64,000 nucleotides of DNA from Ptychodera flava (lineage: Eukaryota; Hemichordata; Enteropneusta; Ptychoderidae): assembly GCF_041260155.1 (NCBI RefSeq), contig NC_091947.1:32994032-33058031 (forward strand), given 5' to 3'. Shown piece by piece: positions 12,801-24,992 of the stretch; within the stretch, counting starts at the first letter, position 1, and the number at the start of each line of letters is the position of its first letter. The notes under the pieces were generated by a model, which was given only the letters and a program-made list of their open reading frames with translations, searched no databases and had not been told where the DNA came from. The translations under genes were made by a program, and so were the position numbers.

Positions 12801-14206
12801 AAGCCCGCAACTGACACAAGTGTCAAGATTTTTTAGGCTAGTTCACTCAAATCGACAATGCGACGGCCATTCTTCCATTCTCCGGTAGGTCTACTAGCGA
12901 CACTATCATTGGAATCATAAACACGACCTGCTCTTGTATAGCGAATCAGACTTCACACTTCTGACTTACGCTGTACAGGCTACGGTCATGGTGCATTTTT
13001 TTTATCTCTTCGCTGAATTCTCGTACCTTCAAGCGTGTTTTGAGGGCACGCTGAACATTTTCTCGGCGCGATTTTTCTTTACCTGCAGACGACATTTTGT
13101 ACAACGCAAAAACGTTCGGAACGTCACTATGCGCGCGTGGTTACTATGGATACATTTCTGCGCGGAAATTGGCGCAGTACGCTTATATTTTTCCGATCGT
13201 ACATCCTTAATTCGATATATGTCCCTAATCAGGAAAGTCCTTTCATATGCAAATTAGGAATTGGCTGAGGTGCAAATGCTTATACTGTTCAATAATAGTA
13301 TCTACCATATACATAGCAAGTTTCGTCAATTTGGATCAGGTCAATTAAGATATATCCCTAATTGCGAAAGTTCATCAAATTTGCAAATTAGCAATAAACT
13401 TTCTTATCGCCCGTTTACGTCTTTCATGGCTAATAAATCCATGTGTGCTCAACATTTATAGCAACTCTCTTCCATTTCCGTGCTGCCGTTTTTAATGTAT
13501 GTCAGTTGTTTTCTACAATTGTTAATTATGCAAATGAGCATGAAATATGCAAACCACGGTCATTAAAAACTAATCGGTTCTTGGAAGTCTCGAACAGAAT
13601 CTATGTACTAGGTTTGTTTCTGATCCGATAAGTTGTTCTTGAGAATCGCGCCAACAGAGAGACGGGCAGGCAGGCAGACTCACACAGACACACAGACTGA
13701 CATCGCTGCGACATGAGCTCACGTATGTGAAAATGTGAACTTAAATTCCTGGCCGAAAAACGAACCGCACTTGCCTTGTTATTATGAAGTTCGAAATCCA
13801 TTTTAGAATTACTGGGAAATTTATGCGGAATTGCCAAAAAAGGCGATTTCTTTAACAACATGCTCTGTAGCATAATGCAATCGGGTCTAAGTTTTACAGG
13901 ACTGTTCCTTCTGTTATTCAATCGTTCAAGAGAAATATAAAGTCAGCAGAAGGATATATGTTACCGTGTAGCTGTGTAAAGGTCACCTGATCCGGCGATA
14001 AACACCTCTTTGATTTTCTCAATTAGGTCTGGATTTTCGGCCACGTTTTCTTCTATCCCGATGAGAATTCCCGTATATCCGTTGTTAACGAGGGATATTT
14101 GCTGTGGTGATCCGTTGGAAGGCAACCAGCAATGGACTCCAGGTTTAATCCAGAACAATGAAACCATAACAGACAGGAGGCAGACCCTGTTAATCTTTGA
14201 CCACAT
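6846..14206 (-). CDS. CLCA: CLCA-family protein, copy B, exons 1-3 (partial)
   Basis: Minus-strand gene; the visible exons are E1 14206-13965, E2 7609-7366 and E3 6975-6846. E1 encodes a signal peptide (MWSKINRVCLLSVMVSLFWI...) and the start of the CLCA N-terminal domain (ISLVNNGYTGILIGIEENV). E2 carries AYFKEITILVPKSW and ECGVGGEYMHLTPQYI. E3 carries the zincin motif HEWGHLRYGVYDEYP (HExxH plus a downstream Asp), then SVEATGCSL. CLCA proteins are secreted or membrane-tethered, self-cleaving metalloproteases; vertebrate members modulate calcium-activated chloride channels. All visible GT-AG junctions keep frame (phases 2 and 0). Later exons (VWA domain onward) are not found in 1-6845, so the gene is either truncated or has an intron 3 longer than 6.8 kb. 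It is paralogous to copy A at 33-46 kb. Confidence 0.85.
8057..8133. repeat. (GAAT)n microsatellite
   Basis: About 19 tetranucleotide units with one interruption, in intron 1 of CLCA copy B. The paralogous site in copy A (about 42540) has only two or three units. Confidence 0.9.
9541..10140. repeat. Diverged tandem repeat, period about 175-180 bp
   Basis: Units share (T/C)CAATTATCC (9561, 9741, 9913 and a weaker copy near 10092), then a GCACAGATATTG(C)GAGTTT-like stretch and TTTTCTC(A/G)TAGACTCCCATGTA. They lie in intron 1 of CLCA copy B and are absent from copy A. Confidence 0.65.
10141..11460. other. Intron sequence, nothing recognised
   Basis: Intron 1 of CLCA copy B. It contains a G-rich patch (10560-10640) with two similar GGTCACATTTTAGAAAGGGG-like segments and AT-rich sequence. 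No gene or named element is recognised. Confidence 0.35.
11463..12690. mobile_element. Possible DNA element bounded by inverted repeats
   Basis: The segment at about 11463-11560 (TTATTGGGGCGACGTCAAAA, a TTCAATG(T/A)AGGATAAAAA block, then C-runs) recurs in inverted form at about 12595-12690. The arms are about 80-95 bp and imperfect. The 1.1 kb between them encodes nothing recognised. This looks like a non-autonomous DNA transposon, but I could not find a target-site duplication. Confidence 0.45.
12691..13780. other. Intron sequence, nothing recognised
   Basis: Intron 1 of CLCA copy B. It includes a CAGGCAGGCAGACTCACACAGAC-type low-complexity patch near 13660-13700. Short open frames show no known domain. 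Confidence 0.35.
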
Positions 14207-14429
14207 GACGTAGCTCCAAGACCTTCATTGAAACACAAAACAATGCCAGATTGTTTTGAAAAATAGGGATTTCTTCAAATTTTGTTTGTGATAAATACCA
14301 ATTGAGACAATTGCATTACGTGTGGCGTTGTGATTTTCACCAATATGCGCCATGAGAGGAAATTTAATAATTAATATAACTATTATATACAAATAATAAC
14401 GCGAATAATAATACGCTCAATTTCCGTGA

Positions 14430-15170
14430 AAATTTAAAAATAAGGGTATTTTGGGTCGAAAAGACCAAATATGATATCAATTTCACCGCCCCATGTTTCC
14501 ATGGTAACCATTTTAGGGGTTGAAAATTTCAGTTTTTCTACTATCCAATGAAAAGTTACTTTGATTGATATGAAAATTATCTTGCGGCGGGAGTTCGGGT
14601 CAGAGAACACAAAAACCAGACTTATTTTAATGTTTTTAGTTGGCATGGTAACTATTCTAGGATTGAAAATGTTACTTTTTCCCTTATTTTTATTAAAGAA
14701 CTATTGATTGATGTTAAAAATTGATAATAAGGGTTTTTCTGGTTAGCACACCAAAAAAAATCACACTCATTTTAATGTGAGATGTTTCCATGGCAACAAT
14801 TCAGGAGTAAAAATTACCTGTCTTTCAAAGATTCCATCTAAACTCCAGGAATCAACAGAATGTGTTATATCAAACGGATATTTTGGGTTAGAAAGACCAA
14901 ATATCCAGTGTAAAAATCCAGTAATCAACAGAAATATTATACTAAAGGGTTATTGTGGGTTAGAAAGACAAAATATGATATCCATTTTTGCTGCCCTGTG
15001 TTTCCATAGTAACCTATTTGCGTTTTAAAATTTCATTTTTTTCCTTAGTCCATTAAAAGTAATCCCAGTTACTGTGCAAATGCTCTCCTAAGTGTATTTA
15101 TAACAGCATGAACTCCATGTTCATTTTTGTTTTCTGTTGCCATAGTTACCATTTCGGTAACCACAGTCTT
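14430..15170. repeat. Diverged tandem repeat, period about 145 bp
   Basis: The phrase TTTCCATGGTAACCA and variants recur near 14497, 14639, 14786, 15000 and 15137. They are accompanied by GGGTTA(G/C)AAAGACCAAATAT and a TCA(G)TTTTTC stretch. It lies just upstream of CLCA copy B and has no counterpart upstream of copy A. Confidence 0.55.
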
Positions 15171-15381
15171 ATTATGCATTTATCGAATTAAGTTTATGCC
15201 TTCAAATTAATTTTATATGCTGAAATTAATTCTACTAGTATCCGAACCAAATCCTCCTTATCACCAAATGTACCATAATATTTATCACAAGCAGTAATAG
15301 TAGCGCACAGTTTTTTGTTTTATTTAAAACATAATTCACTGGTACTTATTTACTTTATGGATTTATAATTAACGACGTATT

Positions 15382-18300
15382 CAGGGGTTTCATTAAGAGC
15401 CGGCAGCCGGCGAAATTGACCGGTTACTCTCACGATTTCGCCGTCTACTTTTTTGGAAATTTGAACTCTTTCATAGCTAAAATATTTTTTACCTTCTGAA
15501 ATGATACGGACAAGTTTCACAAGTTGTGTAATCAAACTTCTCAACGGCTTTTATGGGAAACAAAATTTAGAAGACAAGCGACTACTACGATCGCCGTGTA
15601 CTACGATGCATCACGGTCTTGCGTATACTGTCTCAATAAAAATCGGAATTGCAATTGACGATTCTATTGGCTACCTGAATTGCTGATTCCTATTTGGTGA
15701 CCTTTATGTACGCTAATGAAAACGTGCATACTACACCTGTCGGCCGTCGGTAGCTCAACTCAAAATGGTCGATGAACAAATGAAGACGGAAGCGATCGCA
15801 AGGTCAGGCTTCGCTGTACGATCCTCGGTTTTGAAGTGGACCAAGAAACAAGAGAAGGATAATTACGTGGATTTAAACTGTTTTCGAAGGCAATGACCTG
15901 ATTTTTTTCTCACGTAAAACTTTCCGATTACAGTTGGAATTTTAGTAAGCCGATGTGCGTTGCACTGCGGTAGGCGTAATTGTGAAGGAGTATAACCAGC
16001 TGGATGTATGATATTTACTGCTCTTCGGTCTATCAACGCCAATAAGAACGTCGCCCAGAGTGGTTACAATACGATCAGATCTCTAAATTCACTTCAAAAG
16101 CGATCGTCAGGTTAAATCCAAATGTGCGCTTCTGAACGTACAAATTTCCATATCCTATATCAAGGTTCTTACTTTGCATAGCCATATAGTCAAATAACCT
16201 TGAGGATCTTTGATTCTATTTGCGAAATATGGTAATGATTGTCATTTTTTATCATTATTCGTTATCCTTTTTACCTCCCCAGTGGTATCAAAGTTCTTCA
16301 TCAACAGATTTCCATATCAAACATCAGGGTTCTTAATTTTAAGCATAACATTATGAGTGTTTCATCCAGGATGGCATCAACAAGGGGGATTTTCCCCTTT
16401 ACGAGAAAATTTCGGGGGCATTTCACCAGTTCATGTGTTCTACTTGTACCTCTAAGGTGTGACTGGCACCATATCATGGAAGGGGGAGTGGTCCCCTTGA
16501 CAAATTAATTGGGGGGTGCCAACATTTCAACAGAGGGGGAATCCCCTATCCCCCTGTCTAGATGTAACACTGTATAATATCATCTACATATCAAATTTAT
16601 ATCATTAACAACAGTGTTTTATTATAGTTTACCTCCTAAAAGCATAGAGGGTCTAAAGACTTGTTTTCTTTGTTCAAATTACCGTCAACATTACCACATT
16701 TTATCATTTTTAATTATGAATTATCATATCTCATTCATGTCCGGGATTATCATCTTGTTAAGGCTACCCGATCCAAGTCTCCAATGATTGGCTACTTTAT
16801 AGATATTTAAGAAATAGAGTTGTACATACTATTTCCTATGCAAAACGACAGCACTATCGTGACATTTTCAGGAACAATTCAAGAAATCCGTCTATAATTT
16901 GGCGTTGTATAAGTGATATTCTCTCTCATGATAATTCTCGTTCACAAAGTCCTTGTATTTTGTATAAGGGTGAAAAGCTAACAAATCATAAGAATATTGC
17001 TAAGGTTTTCAATGCGTATTTTACAGGTATTGTTAATAAGTATCATTCCAGTCTCAATGCTTCACCTGACATGGGTCTTATTGATAACTGGGTTAGTTCG
17101 AAAATTGGTGCTACCATGGCCAATTTTAAGATTCCTCCGATTTCTGTTAATTTTGTCACAGAGCAGCTTTCTATACTAAGTGAATGTAAATCAGCTGGTT
17201 ACGACAATGTCTCTCCCAAACTCTTGAAAATTGGTGTTTCTTGTATTGCAGAAACTGTTACAGAATGTTTAATTTAACAATTACCAGTGGTACTTTTCCC
17301 GACTGTTTCAAATGTGCTAAAGTAGTTCCGATTCATAAGGGAGGCTCTAAGAGTGATGTAAACAACTATAGGCCTATCTCACTTCTGCCTGTTCTCTCTA
17401 AAATACTAGAAAAACATGTTTATATTAGTCTGTACATTTTTATGCATTCAAACGATCTTTTTGTCAGCTGACAATCTGGTTTTAGACAATATAACTCTTG
17501 TCACACTGCTTTAGTCAAGTTAACTGACCAGCTTTTACAGAATATGGATCAAGGATTGTATAGTGGTGTATTGTTTTTAGATTTATGTAAAGCTTTTGAT
17601 CTTGTTGATCATAACATTTTGCTGAGAAAACTTTCTGTTTACAGGCTTTCTGATTGTCCCTAAAGTGGTTTCAATCATACCTTACAGGAAGAAGCCAATT
17701 TGTTAGCTATTTAGGTGTACACTCCGATATTTTGTCGATTACGTGTGGTGTACCTCAGGGGTCCATTTTGGGTCCACTTCTGTTTTTGATCTTCATTAAT
17801 GATCTTCCCCTTTGCCTCAACATGGGAAGCTTAGATATGTTTGCCGATGACCAAACTTTGTGTGTTTCTGGAATTGACATTGAACAAGTCGAGGGGAGAC
17901 TGAATGGAGATCTCGTGCCAATCTCAAACTGGGTTCATAACAATAGCATGGCAATTAACACCACTAAAACAAAATATATGATTGTTGCGTCTCGCCCCAA
18001 AATTTATCACTTAGCCGACTCTGATATTTCATTTCACATTCAGATCAATGATACTCTCATTGACAGTGTTGCTGTTCACAAACTACTTGGTGTTCAATTA
18101 GACAACATTTATGCTGGGATGACCACATAGATAATTTGTGCAAGACTTTGTCTGCAAGAATTGGTGTTATAAGACGACTACGCCCCTTTTCTCAAAGGAG
18201 TGTTCTTTTGCTAGTTTATAACGCTTTGTTCTTGTCTGTAATTGACTACTGTTGTATTGTTTGGGCTAGTACGTCTAAGACCAATCTCCAAGATTGTACA

Positions 18301-19164
18301 AACTCCAGAAAAGGGCTGGTAAGGTAATTTTCGGAGTTGACACGACTTTTCCTTCTCGAACAGTTTTGTTAGTTTGCACTGGTTGCCCATAGATTTACGT
18401 ATTGAATACTTTACAGCTGTTATGACTTTCAAAGCTTTAAATGGTCTCGCACCAAGCTATATTAGTGATCTATTCCAACCTCTCTCAGAAATGGATCGTT
18501 TAAATACTCGTAGTTCTAGTAATGGTAACCTTTACCCACCAATGTTTAGGACAAGCATGGGTCAAAGATCATTTGTATATCGAGCTACTAAAATTGGAAT
18601 TCCATTCCCCCAACTATCCGTGACTGTGAAGCCTTGTCGACGTTTAAATCAAAACTGCATTGTTATCTTTTCATGAAATATTGTAATGAAGGCTCTGACT
18701 TAGACTAGCCTATTTTTCCTTTGTCTTCGACATCTTCTATTCGTCTATTCCATACGTTTTTGTTTATTCGATGATTTGTTTGTGTATTTTCCTTCTTTTC
18801 ATGAGGGCTCTGATGGAAATTACAATTACTTTACTGTAATCAGATTACCCTCTTTAAATAAAGTGTAATAATAATAATAATAATATTTAGGCCTAATCTC
18901 CCAGGAAAATGGCTTTTATGATATGAACACAAATTGCCCTAGAACACTGCTGACTATTCCCCTGAAAATACTAGAAATTCAAGTGACTGTAAGCTGTAAA
19001 ATGTAAATTTTAGCTCATTTTCCAGGGTTTCCGGCCTTCGGCCGTGAGGGGGAACACCCCCTCCCGGACCCTTCCCCGACGACGACCGCTTTGTGGTCAT
19101 GGCAGCTGCAAGCCGCCAACTTTTCCATTCTAGCCCCCTACTTCAAAACTTAATGAAACCCCTG
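15382..19164. mobile_element. hAT-like DNA transposon remnant with nested LINE
   Basis: The left end CAGGGGTTTCATTAAG (15382) is matched by its reverse complement CTTAATGAAACCCCTG ending at 19164. The flanks GACGTATT and GCCGTATA agree at 6 of 8 positions, compatible with an aged 8-bp duplication (in this reading the final G belongs to the duplication). CAGGGG ends with an 8-bp duplication suggest hAT. The interior has GC-rich segments near each end (15400-15430, 19025-19130) but no intact transposase. About 2.1 kb is a LINE inserted later (16.76-18.89 kb). Confidence 0.55.
16760..18887 (+). mobile_element. LINE, 5'-truncated, CR1/L2/Jockey-like reverse transcriptase
   Basis: Plus-strand frames encode consecutive parts of a non-LTR reverse transcriptase: FNAYFTGIVNKYHSSL (16960-17277), VNNYRPISLLPVLSKILEKHV (17241-17471), DLCKAFDLVDHNILLRKL (about 17580-17630), YLTGRSQFVSYLG, GVPQGSILGPLLFLIFINDL and FADDQTLCVSG (17654-18130; FADD replaces the catalytic YADD), and then the C-terminal part (18136-18676). 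The copy is disabled: the frame shifts near 17270, 17650, 18115 and 18290 and there is an in-frame stop at about 17469. It ends in a (TAA)n tail at 18868-18887, typical of LINE 3' ends. There is no endonuclease, so it is 5'-truncated. It lies inside the hAT-like element. Confidence 0.85.
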
Positions 19165-22080
19165 CCGTATAATAATGTTCATTTTATAATAATTGATTTT
19201 GATTTCTTTGCCTAATTCCAGGAAGAATAATGAAGAAAAATTTATTTCTGATTGTTTAACTAAAGTATGGCCATGTAGTGGTGCATTATTTTTTGTGTGA
19301 CCTGACGTGACCCCATAATTTCTATGAGTCTAATGATTAGCTAGATCTCCCTTTCCATAGCAATGGCTAAATTTGAACACGGTCCCTGTATACCTTTAAA
19401 CATTTTTTTTAAAACCCAGCAGGCCAAGACAAGGGGAAATATTACAAGTTAAATGTTTCATGTTTAATATTGCCCAGGGCTCGAAATTAACTTTTTTCCC
19501 TGGTAGTCCACTTGGGCAACCATATTCTGATGTTGGTAGCCCGGTGACACTGGCTGGTAGCCCATACATATTTTAGATCAGGGGTATCTTTTTACGTTAA
19601 CAAGACAAGAAAGGGCTATTTTACAAGGTTCTGCGCATGAAGTGAATTTTCTAGTCTTTTGATGTGTATACTTGCACACCTTTAATGCCCAAGGAAACAG
19701 GTGTAACGGACGACAGTGGGACTCAAAAGTTTTGGCACCTATAAACAACCCGTTTCACTCTCACAGTTGTATGCAAATTTTAAAAGTCGCCATGACAACA
19801 TGACAACAATAAGGCCTTTTCAGCACTGAGAAATACTGTAGCAGGGCTAAAAATAGACCATGGCCCTTCTGTTGGGAGGAGGCATAATTTCCGTGTCATT
19901 GTGATTGATACATTATTATCAAAATGCAACGAGAATGCGTTTTTATTGGCCATCGTTTCCTGTGCCTGTCATTCAAGTACGTCAGTTCAGATATGGAAAC
20001 TTTGTTGCAAAGTTCCACCGCACGGCCGGTCGTCTCCAGAACAAAGTCATACTATGGTAAATTTCTATGCCCGGCTGGGTTTGACTGCATTTAATTAGCT
20101 CGTCCCAAAGTGACGGACGCATCTTTCAACCTTTCAGCTTGGTGAAAAACGCATTTATTGAATTGCCATAGGCCTGTGGACTCGCTTATTTTTGCACAAG
20201 TGCTACATGGACATAGGAAAAAGTCGTTGAATACTCACTGTTTCAGTGAATCCGCCATGATGAGAGTTCTCAAATAAAAAAATGTTGCCGAGCTCGAATA
20301 CAAATGTCTTCAACGTCATAGCTATACAAGAGTTAGCATTCCAAAGTCTGTAACCCTGATTTTTTCAAAGTTCGGAGAAGGCCGGCATTTTCATCTGAAT
20401 GATTGAACGACGTGAAACGCAAAATTTCATCGCATATTATCTGGCAATATGTACAATATAAATACTGTATACCGTCGCTCCAGGTACGTATAAGCTTATA
20501 CTCGACAAAATGGCCACAGGCGGCGTGAACTTTCTGAAAGGATTTCCTAAACGTCCTACTTGTTACCTTAGAGACTCACTTGTGATGTCCTGAAAAGTTT
20601 TCTCTGCAGTAATTCTAGTTTCTGTCAACATGCAAAGCTCAACGACAAGATTATAGCACAAGACGTAGTGCACAGACTACACATTCACGCGCAGGTAAAC
20701 TCCTTTGCGCATGCTCATATTGGCAGACTACACTGGCAAACGAGTGCGCATGCGTGAAGGTATATTTGCAGCAAATACACTGGCATAGACTCTCCACAGT
20801 CGCTGTGCCTTGTTTCGTGCGCGCCCACGACTGCCTGCATTCGAACACCTCTTTTTCAGAATTTCCAAAGTTTCAATGAACTGTTATTAGATTTCTATAT
20901 AATACTTATAGCCCCTAAACTTGTAATTATAATTCCACCGACGTATTCAAAGGCGCTGAATAAAATGAAAACAGCAGGCAAATAAAACCGAAACAAGTTT
21001 AAAACTATAAGACAGCACCAGCATATAAAAAATGGGAGAGTAAAATCGTCACTTAAAATACGCGTGCTTAAAATGATGAGATTGAATATGGATGCACGAC
21101 GACCATTGTGTTACGACTTTTTCATATACGGAACCATAGCTCAGACATGTATCAACCGATTTTATTCAAAGTTGGTATTAGGGCATTGATGTATGTTATA
21201 CATATGTGTGTCGATTTGTTCACGATACGATCCAATATGGCCACATGGCGGCCAGTTTGTTACGATTTTTTCATGTACAGAGCCATAACTCAGACATATT
21301 TCCACCAGTATCATTCAAAGTTGGTACAAGGACATTCACCTATGTCATACATATGCACGTCAATTTGTTTCACGGCATGTAGCAGTTAATGATTGAATTT
21401 TCGTAATTAGGATATGTCAAGAAATACTGCATTAAATTTCATGAAACTTGGTATAAATGTTAAGCTCACATTGTTTCAACAGTAAAAAAGACATTTATCG
21501 GTGTCATGTTACCAGTACCAGGTGCCCGGAGTGGGTAAGCGTACCCTGCTAGCATGCTACACCCGTTAGGATTGGTCCCAGAATTGTCTAAAAACTGTAT
21601 GAAATGATACAGAAATTAATCACTATAATAAGTCAAAGCCGGGAATGCTGTCGCTAATCATTTGAGTGACCGAAGTGGCATATTTGGCCACAATGTTATC
21701 ATATCGACCGTAGAACTTTTTGAAAGTCCTAATGAGTCTTTTTGATGTGTATCCCTATCTCACTATTTTGATGCCAATGAGCTGTGTCTCTGTTGAAAAT
21801 CAGCATAGGAATCACAAGCCCTACAATACCTTAGAAGTTGAGACACGTACACACACCATAAGCAGGTGCAGATGGAACATTACTTGACAAGTTGGAATAA
21901 TTTATGATTTCAAAATGGAAATCATCCCTTTTGTCATACAGCTTAGTGTGTAGCCCACTTGTAGGAACAGATCAAGATATGAGGCAGAGTTGTTTCTCGG
22001 TTGTTGTTTGTAAACATTCGTTTGATACGCAGCTGTTAAACCCTCAGACATTGAGACCAGTCTGTTAAACAGGAATTAAT
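19165..22080. other. Intergenic, nothing coding recognised
   Basis: No gene was found. At about 19478 a segment starting CAGGGCTCGAAATTAAC resembles a hAT terminal end, but no matching right end was seen. A two-copy repeat lies at 21085-21380. The rest is unassigned. Confidence 0.4.
21085..21380. repeat. Two-copy tandem repeat, about 160 bp
   Basis: Two units share GTTACGA(C/T)TTTTTCAT, CATA(G/A)CTCAGACAT, ATTCAAAGTTGGTA and CATA(T)GTCGATTTGTT-like phrases. The unit resembles 5160-5290, indicating a dispersed repeat family. Confidence 0.6.
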
Positions 22081-22122
22081 TATGTGGCAAATCTCTTCAC
22101 TACACAGGATATTAGATTTAAT

Positions 22123-22217
22123 CATCGTCGTACACCACGCCCTCTTCGGCGAGTCTTATCACCCAACGCCTGATTTTTGCGTAGGTCAGCGGAGCGGAAA
22201 TTATCGCTCTGGCCTGC
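22123..22217. mobile_element. 95-bp insertion with 15-bp direct repeats
   Basis: The insert lies between two copies of GATATTAGATTTAAT (22108-22122 and 22218-22232). The paralogous site at about 47153-47170 has a single related copy (GACACTAGATTCAAT) and no insert. The insert is GC-richer than its surroundings and has no obvious terminal inverted repeats or poly-A. A 15-bp duplication points to target-primed retroposition or a slippage-type insertion; the family is unknown. Confidence 0.65.
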
Positions 22218-22654
22218 GATATTAGATTTAATTGGCAAACATGTTATTGTTCCTCTGGTGTTTCTGAATTTTGTATTTGATGATCTTCAAAATAATCATT
22301 TCCGTATGAACGGGATTGCAAGTTTGTGAAATTTTGAAAAAAAATACTCTCAAAGTCGTCTGATATTTTGCAGGAATGTTGGGAATCTGTTTGCAACTTA
22401 GTTATTCAAAAAAGGGATGTTGATATTTTACATACTCCATTAAAGGAGCCAATTTTCAGGATGTGGTATAACTTCAGTATACCTACGTCTCAAAGGAGCG
22501 ACAATCAAAATACCTAGCTCGAGGGAGCAACACCTCGCTAGAGTCTCGAACTCACAATACTTAAATCGTGAGTCCGCTACCCGTACAACTGGGCTGGTGG
22601 ACAGGAGATAGGAATACACCAGTCAGCCACCGACCCAGATCGCATACGTTCAGC

Positions 22655-22800
22655 CACAGGCGTGCTGTTTTCTGGGTAGTTTCTATAAGTGTAGTTTATT
22701 CTACGTTCGACGTTCTCTTCCGTAGCCTAATCACGAAGAGAACGTCGAAACGTAGAATAAACTACACTTATAGAAACTACCCAGAAAACAGCACGCCTGT
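22655..22800. mobile_element. 146-bp hairpin MITE with 9-bp target duplication
   Basis: Two arms of about 65 bp (22656-22720 and 22735-22800) are reverse complements with one single-base indel; the loop is about 14 bases. The element begins ACAGGCGTGCTGTTTTCTGG. ACGTTCAGC flanks it on both sides (22646-22654 and 22801-22809). The paralogous region at 47580-47610 has one AAGTTCAGC and no hairpin, so it is an empty site. The size, palindromic form and 9-bp duplication suggest a Mutator-like MITE. Confidence 0.85.
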
Positions 22801-24992
22801 ACGTTCAGCATACTAAATTATTTCATCAAAATCTGCCCCTCAGTAAAGGTACATGGTGCCGATATCAGAAAGCAAGTGGGATCTTGCAGTTTGTGTATAG
22901 CTGTTGAATAATTCTAATACATAACCACATGACATTGTCAGTCTACGACATAATGAACGAAATCAAACAATAAACAGAATGTAGTTCAAAGAAAAATATA
23001 GTTATTTGTTGACATTATCCTTTAACATTTTCGCGTGTCATGTACTCTTTGAGCAGTAAATAAACATGTTTCACTGCTTGCGAGTTTGCAACTAACAGAT
23101 GTTTGGGTTTAAGTGGTTCAAAGAATTTATCGTCCTGACCTCATCTTCACCTTATCTTTCACTTCCCAAATGTGTATATAACATTAGATAGCGAATTATA
23201 CAAGCACGTCAAATCCAGTATACTGTATAGTTCTTTAAAGGGCAGGGAGATTAAAATGACGTGACAAGAGGTGACTGAAATCAGATGCCGCTGAACCCAC
23301 GAGTGTGTGAATTCAAAATTCAAACAGTAGTATCAATAGAGTGTAAAAAGTTCACGGAAAATATAAAAATACCATCGGGGCAGTAGACTTTGAAAAGTTG
23401 CTGCCCTACGTCATTACGTGCTCTGAATACCATGTATCACATACAGTACACAATAACTTTTACCGCATCAAACCAAGCATCATAATTCATTTCCACCAGT
23501 CCATTGGGCAGGTAAGTACAATTTCACCTGCCCGAAAAATTTACCTGCTCTAGCGGGCATTTGTATCCTACTGTTTACACTATTGGAATTGCTTTCACAT
23601 TGTATGTAATAGAGTTGGTGTAATGGGGTTTAGGGTTTTTTTTGTATTTTGATTTGTTTTGTTTATTTTTTGACATGATATACAATCTTATAATAAGCCT
23701 ATCGTCCTGGTGATATAGTTTACGGGTTGTGTTCCTTATACCATGAGTAAAGTACTATACAAAGTAACACCTCTTAGCAAGCTGACATGAATATATATAA
23801 GTACTTTCCCTATTTCGTTTCGCATTGTGGAAAGCCCCCCAAGCCCTTGTATTTTCGACGCCTGTCTGTTTTTCTCAGTTGTTTTCATGATGTACAGGTG
23901 ACAGAGGGAATGAACACTTTAATATCAGTGAAACTGAATCGAATGTGACATAAAAAATGAATCGAAATTATGTGAGACTTGACATTGTAAATTTTAATGT
24001 ACAAGATGGAACAATCCGTTTTCTCTGTGCATTATATAATTTGAAAATGAAAACGTGATTTCACATTGTAATATCGCCAGAAAAGATTTCTATGTAGAGT
24101 ACACATATTTTGAGACAAAGCGGCGGCATTTCAGAGGCAGTTACTTCGAGCAACTCGGATTTTCTGCTCAGGGAAGAAATTAAAATATGAACATCAATTT
24201 TACAGTTGGGATTTGAGATTTGTCTTATTTTAAAAGGTGACAAAAGCGGGCTACGAAAAGGGGATGTACATGCACTGCGGTTTTCACCTTTGGATCTTTT
24301 TCAATATATTTCAATGGGCTCTGTAAAATTAGTCACCCCTTTAGCCTCAGCAGTGCAGTGCACCTAGAGAACAAAGGTTGCTCTCTTTCGGTTTGTATGC
24401 TAACAATGTCGACTCAATTGACTGTATGGGTTTCAGGTCATAACTACGTTTCTAGCATAATAGCGACACCGATGACGTAAAACTCACTGTCCCATGACAT
24501 TTCTCCCGTGAAAACATGTTTATCAAGATTGGTTCCGCTAACAATGTATAGGTGTTGGCAAACTTTCAGACGGTTACGTTGAATCCTAACTTAGTCCGAC
24601 AACTGACATTTCTCATTGTCTATTTTCAGTTTAGTTCTCCCCGTCTGCCAACTTCATTCTGCCTCTGTCCCCCTAACCGCGTCTCTTTGCCAGTTGTCTC
24701 TCTCTTTGAATCTCTGACTCTCTGATTTTGTTGCTTCTATGTACCAATCTCCAATCAATCATCCCCATTTGCATTTGTCTTCGATAACAGCTTGGTCTCT
24801 TTCATACCTAGACATGTTTGGCGACCGACTGAAACCTCATACTATACAAACAGGTCGGAAGGTCACTTGGACTGTAAATAGCATTTCTATACGTACCTTT
24901 TAAAGTACGGTATCGGATCACACTATAACTTTTGTAGTATGTGCGTTCAGAGGTTTATGGCCACCATTGCACGTCTCGGACAAATCGGTTAA

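Noticed and set aside
19478-19600. Possible hAT element starting CAGGGCTCGAAATTAAC
   Set aside because: A matching inverted right end was not found nearby, so it was not called as a bounded element.
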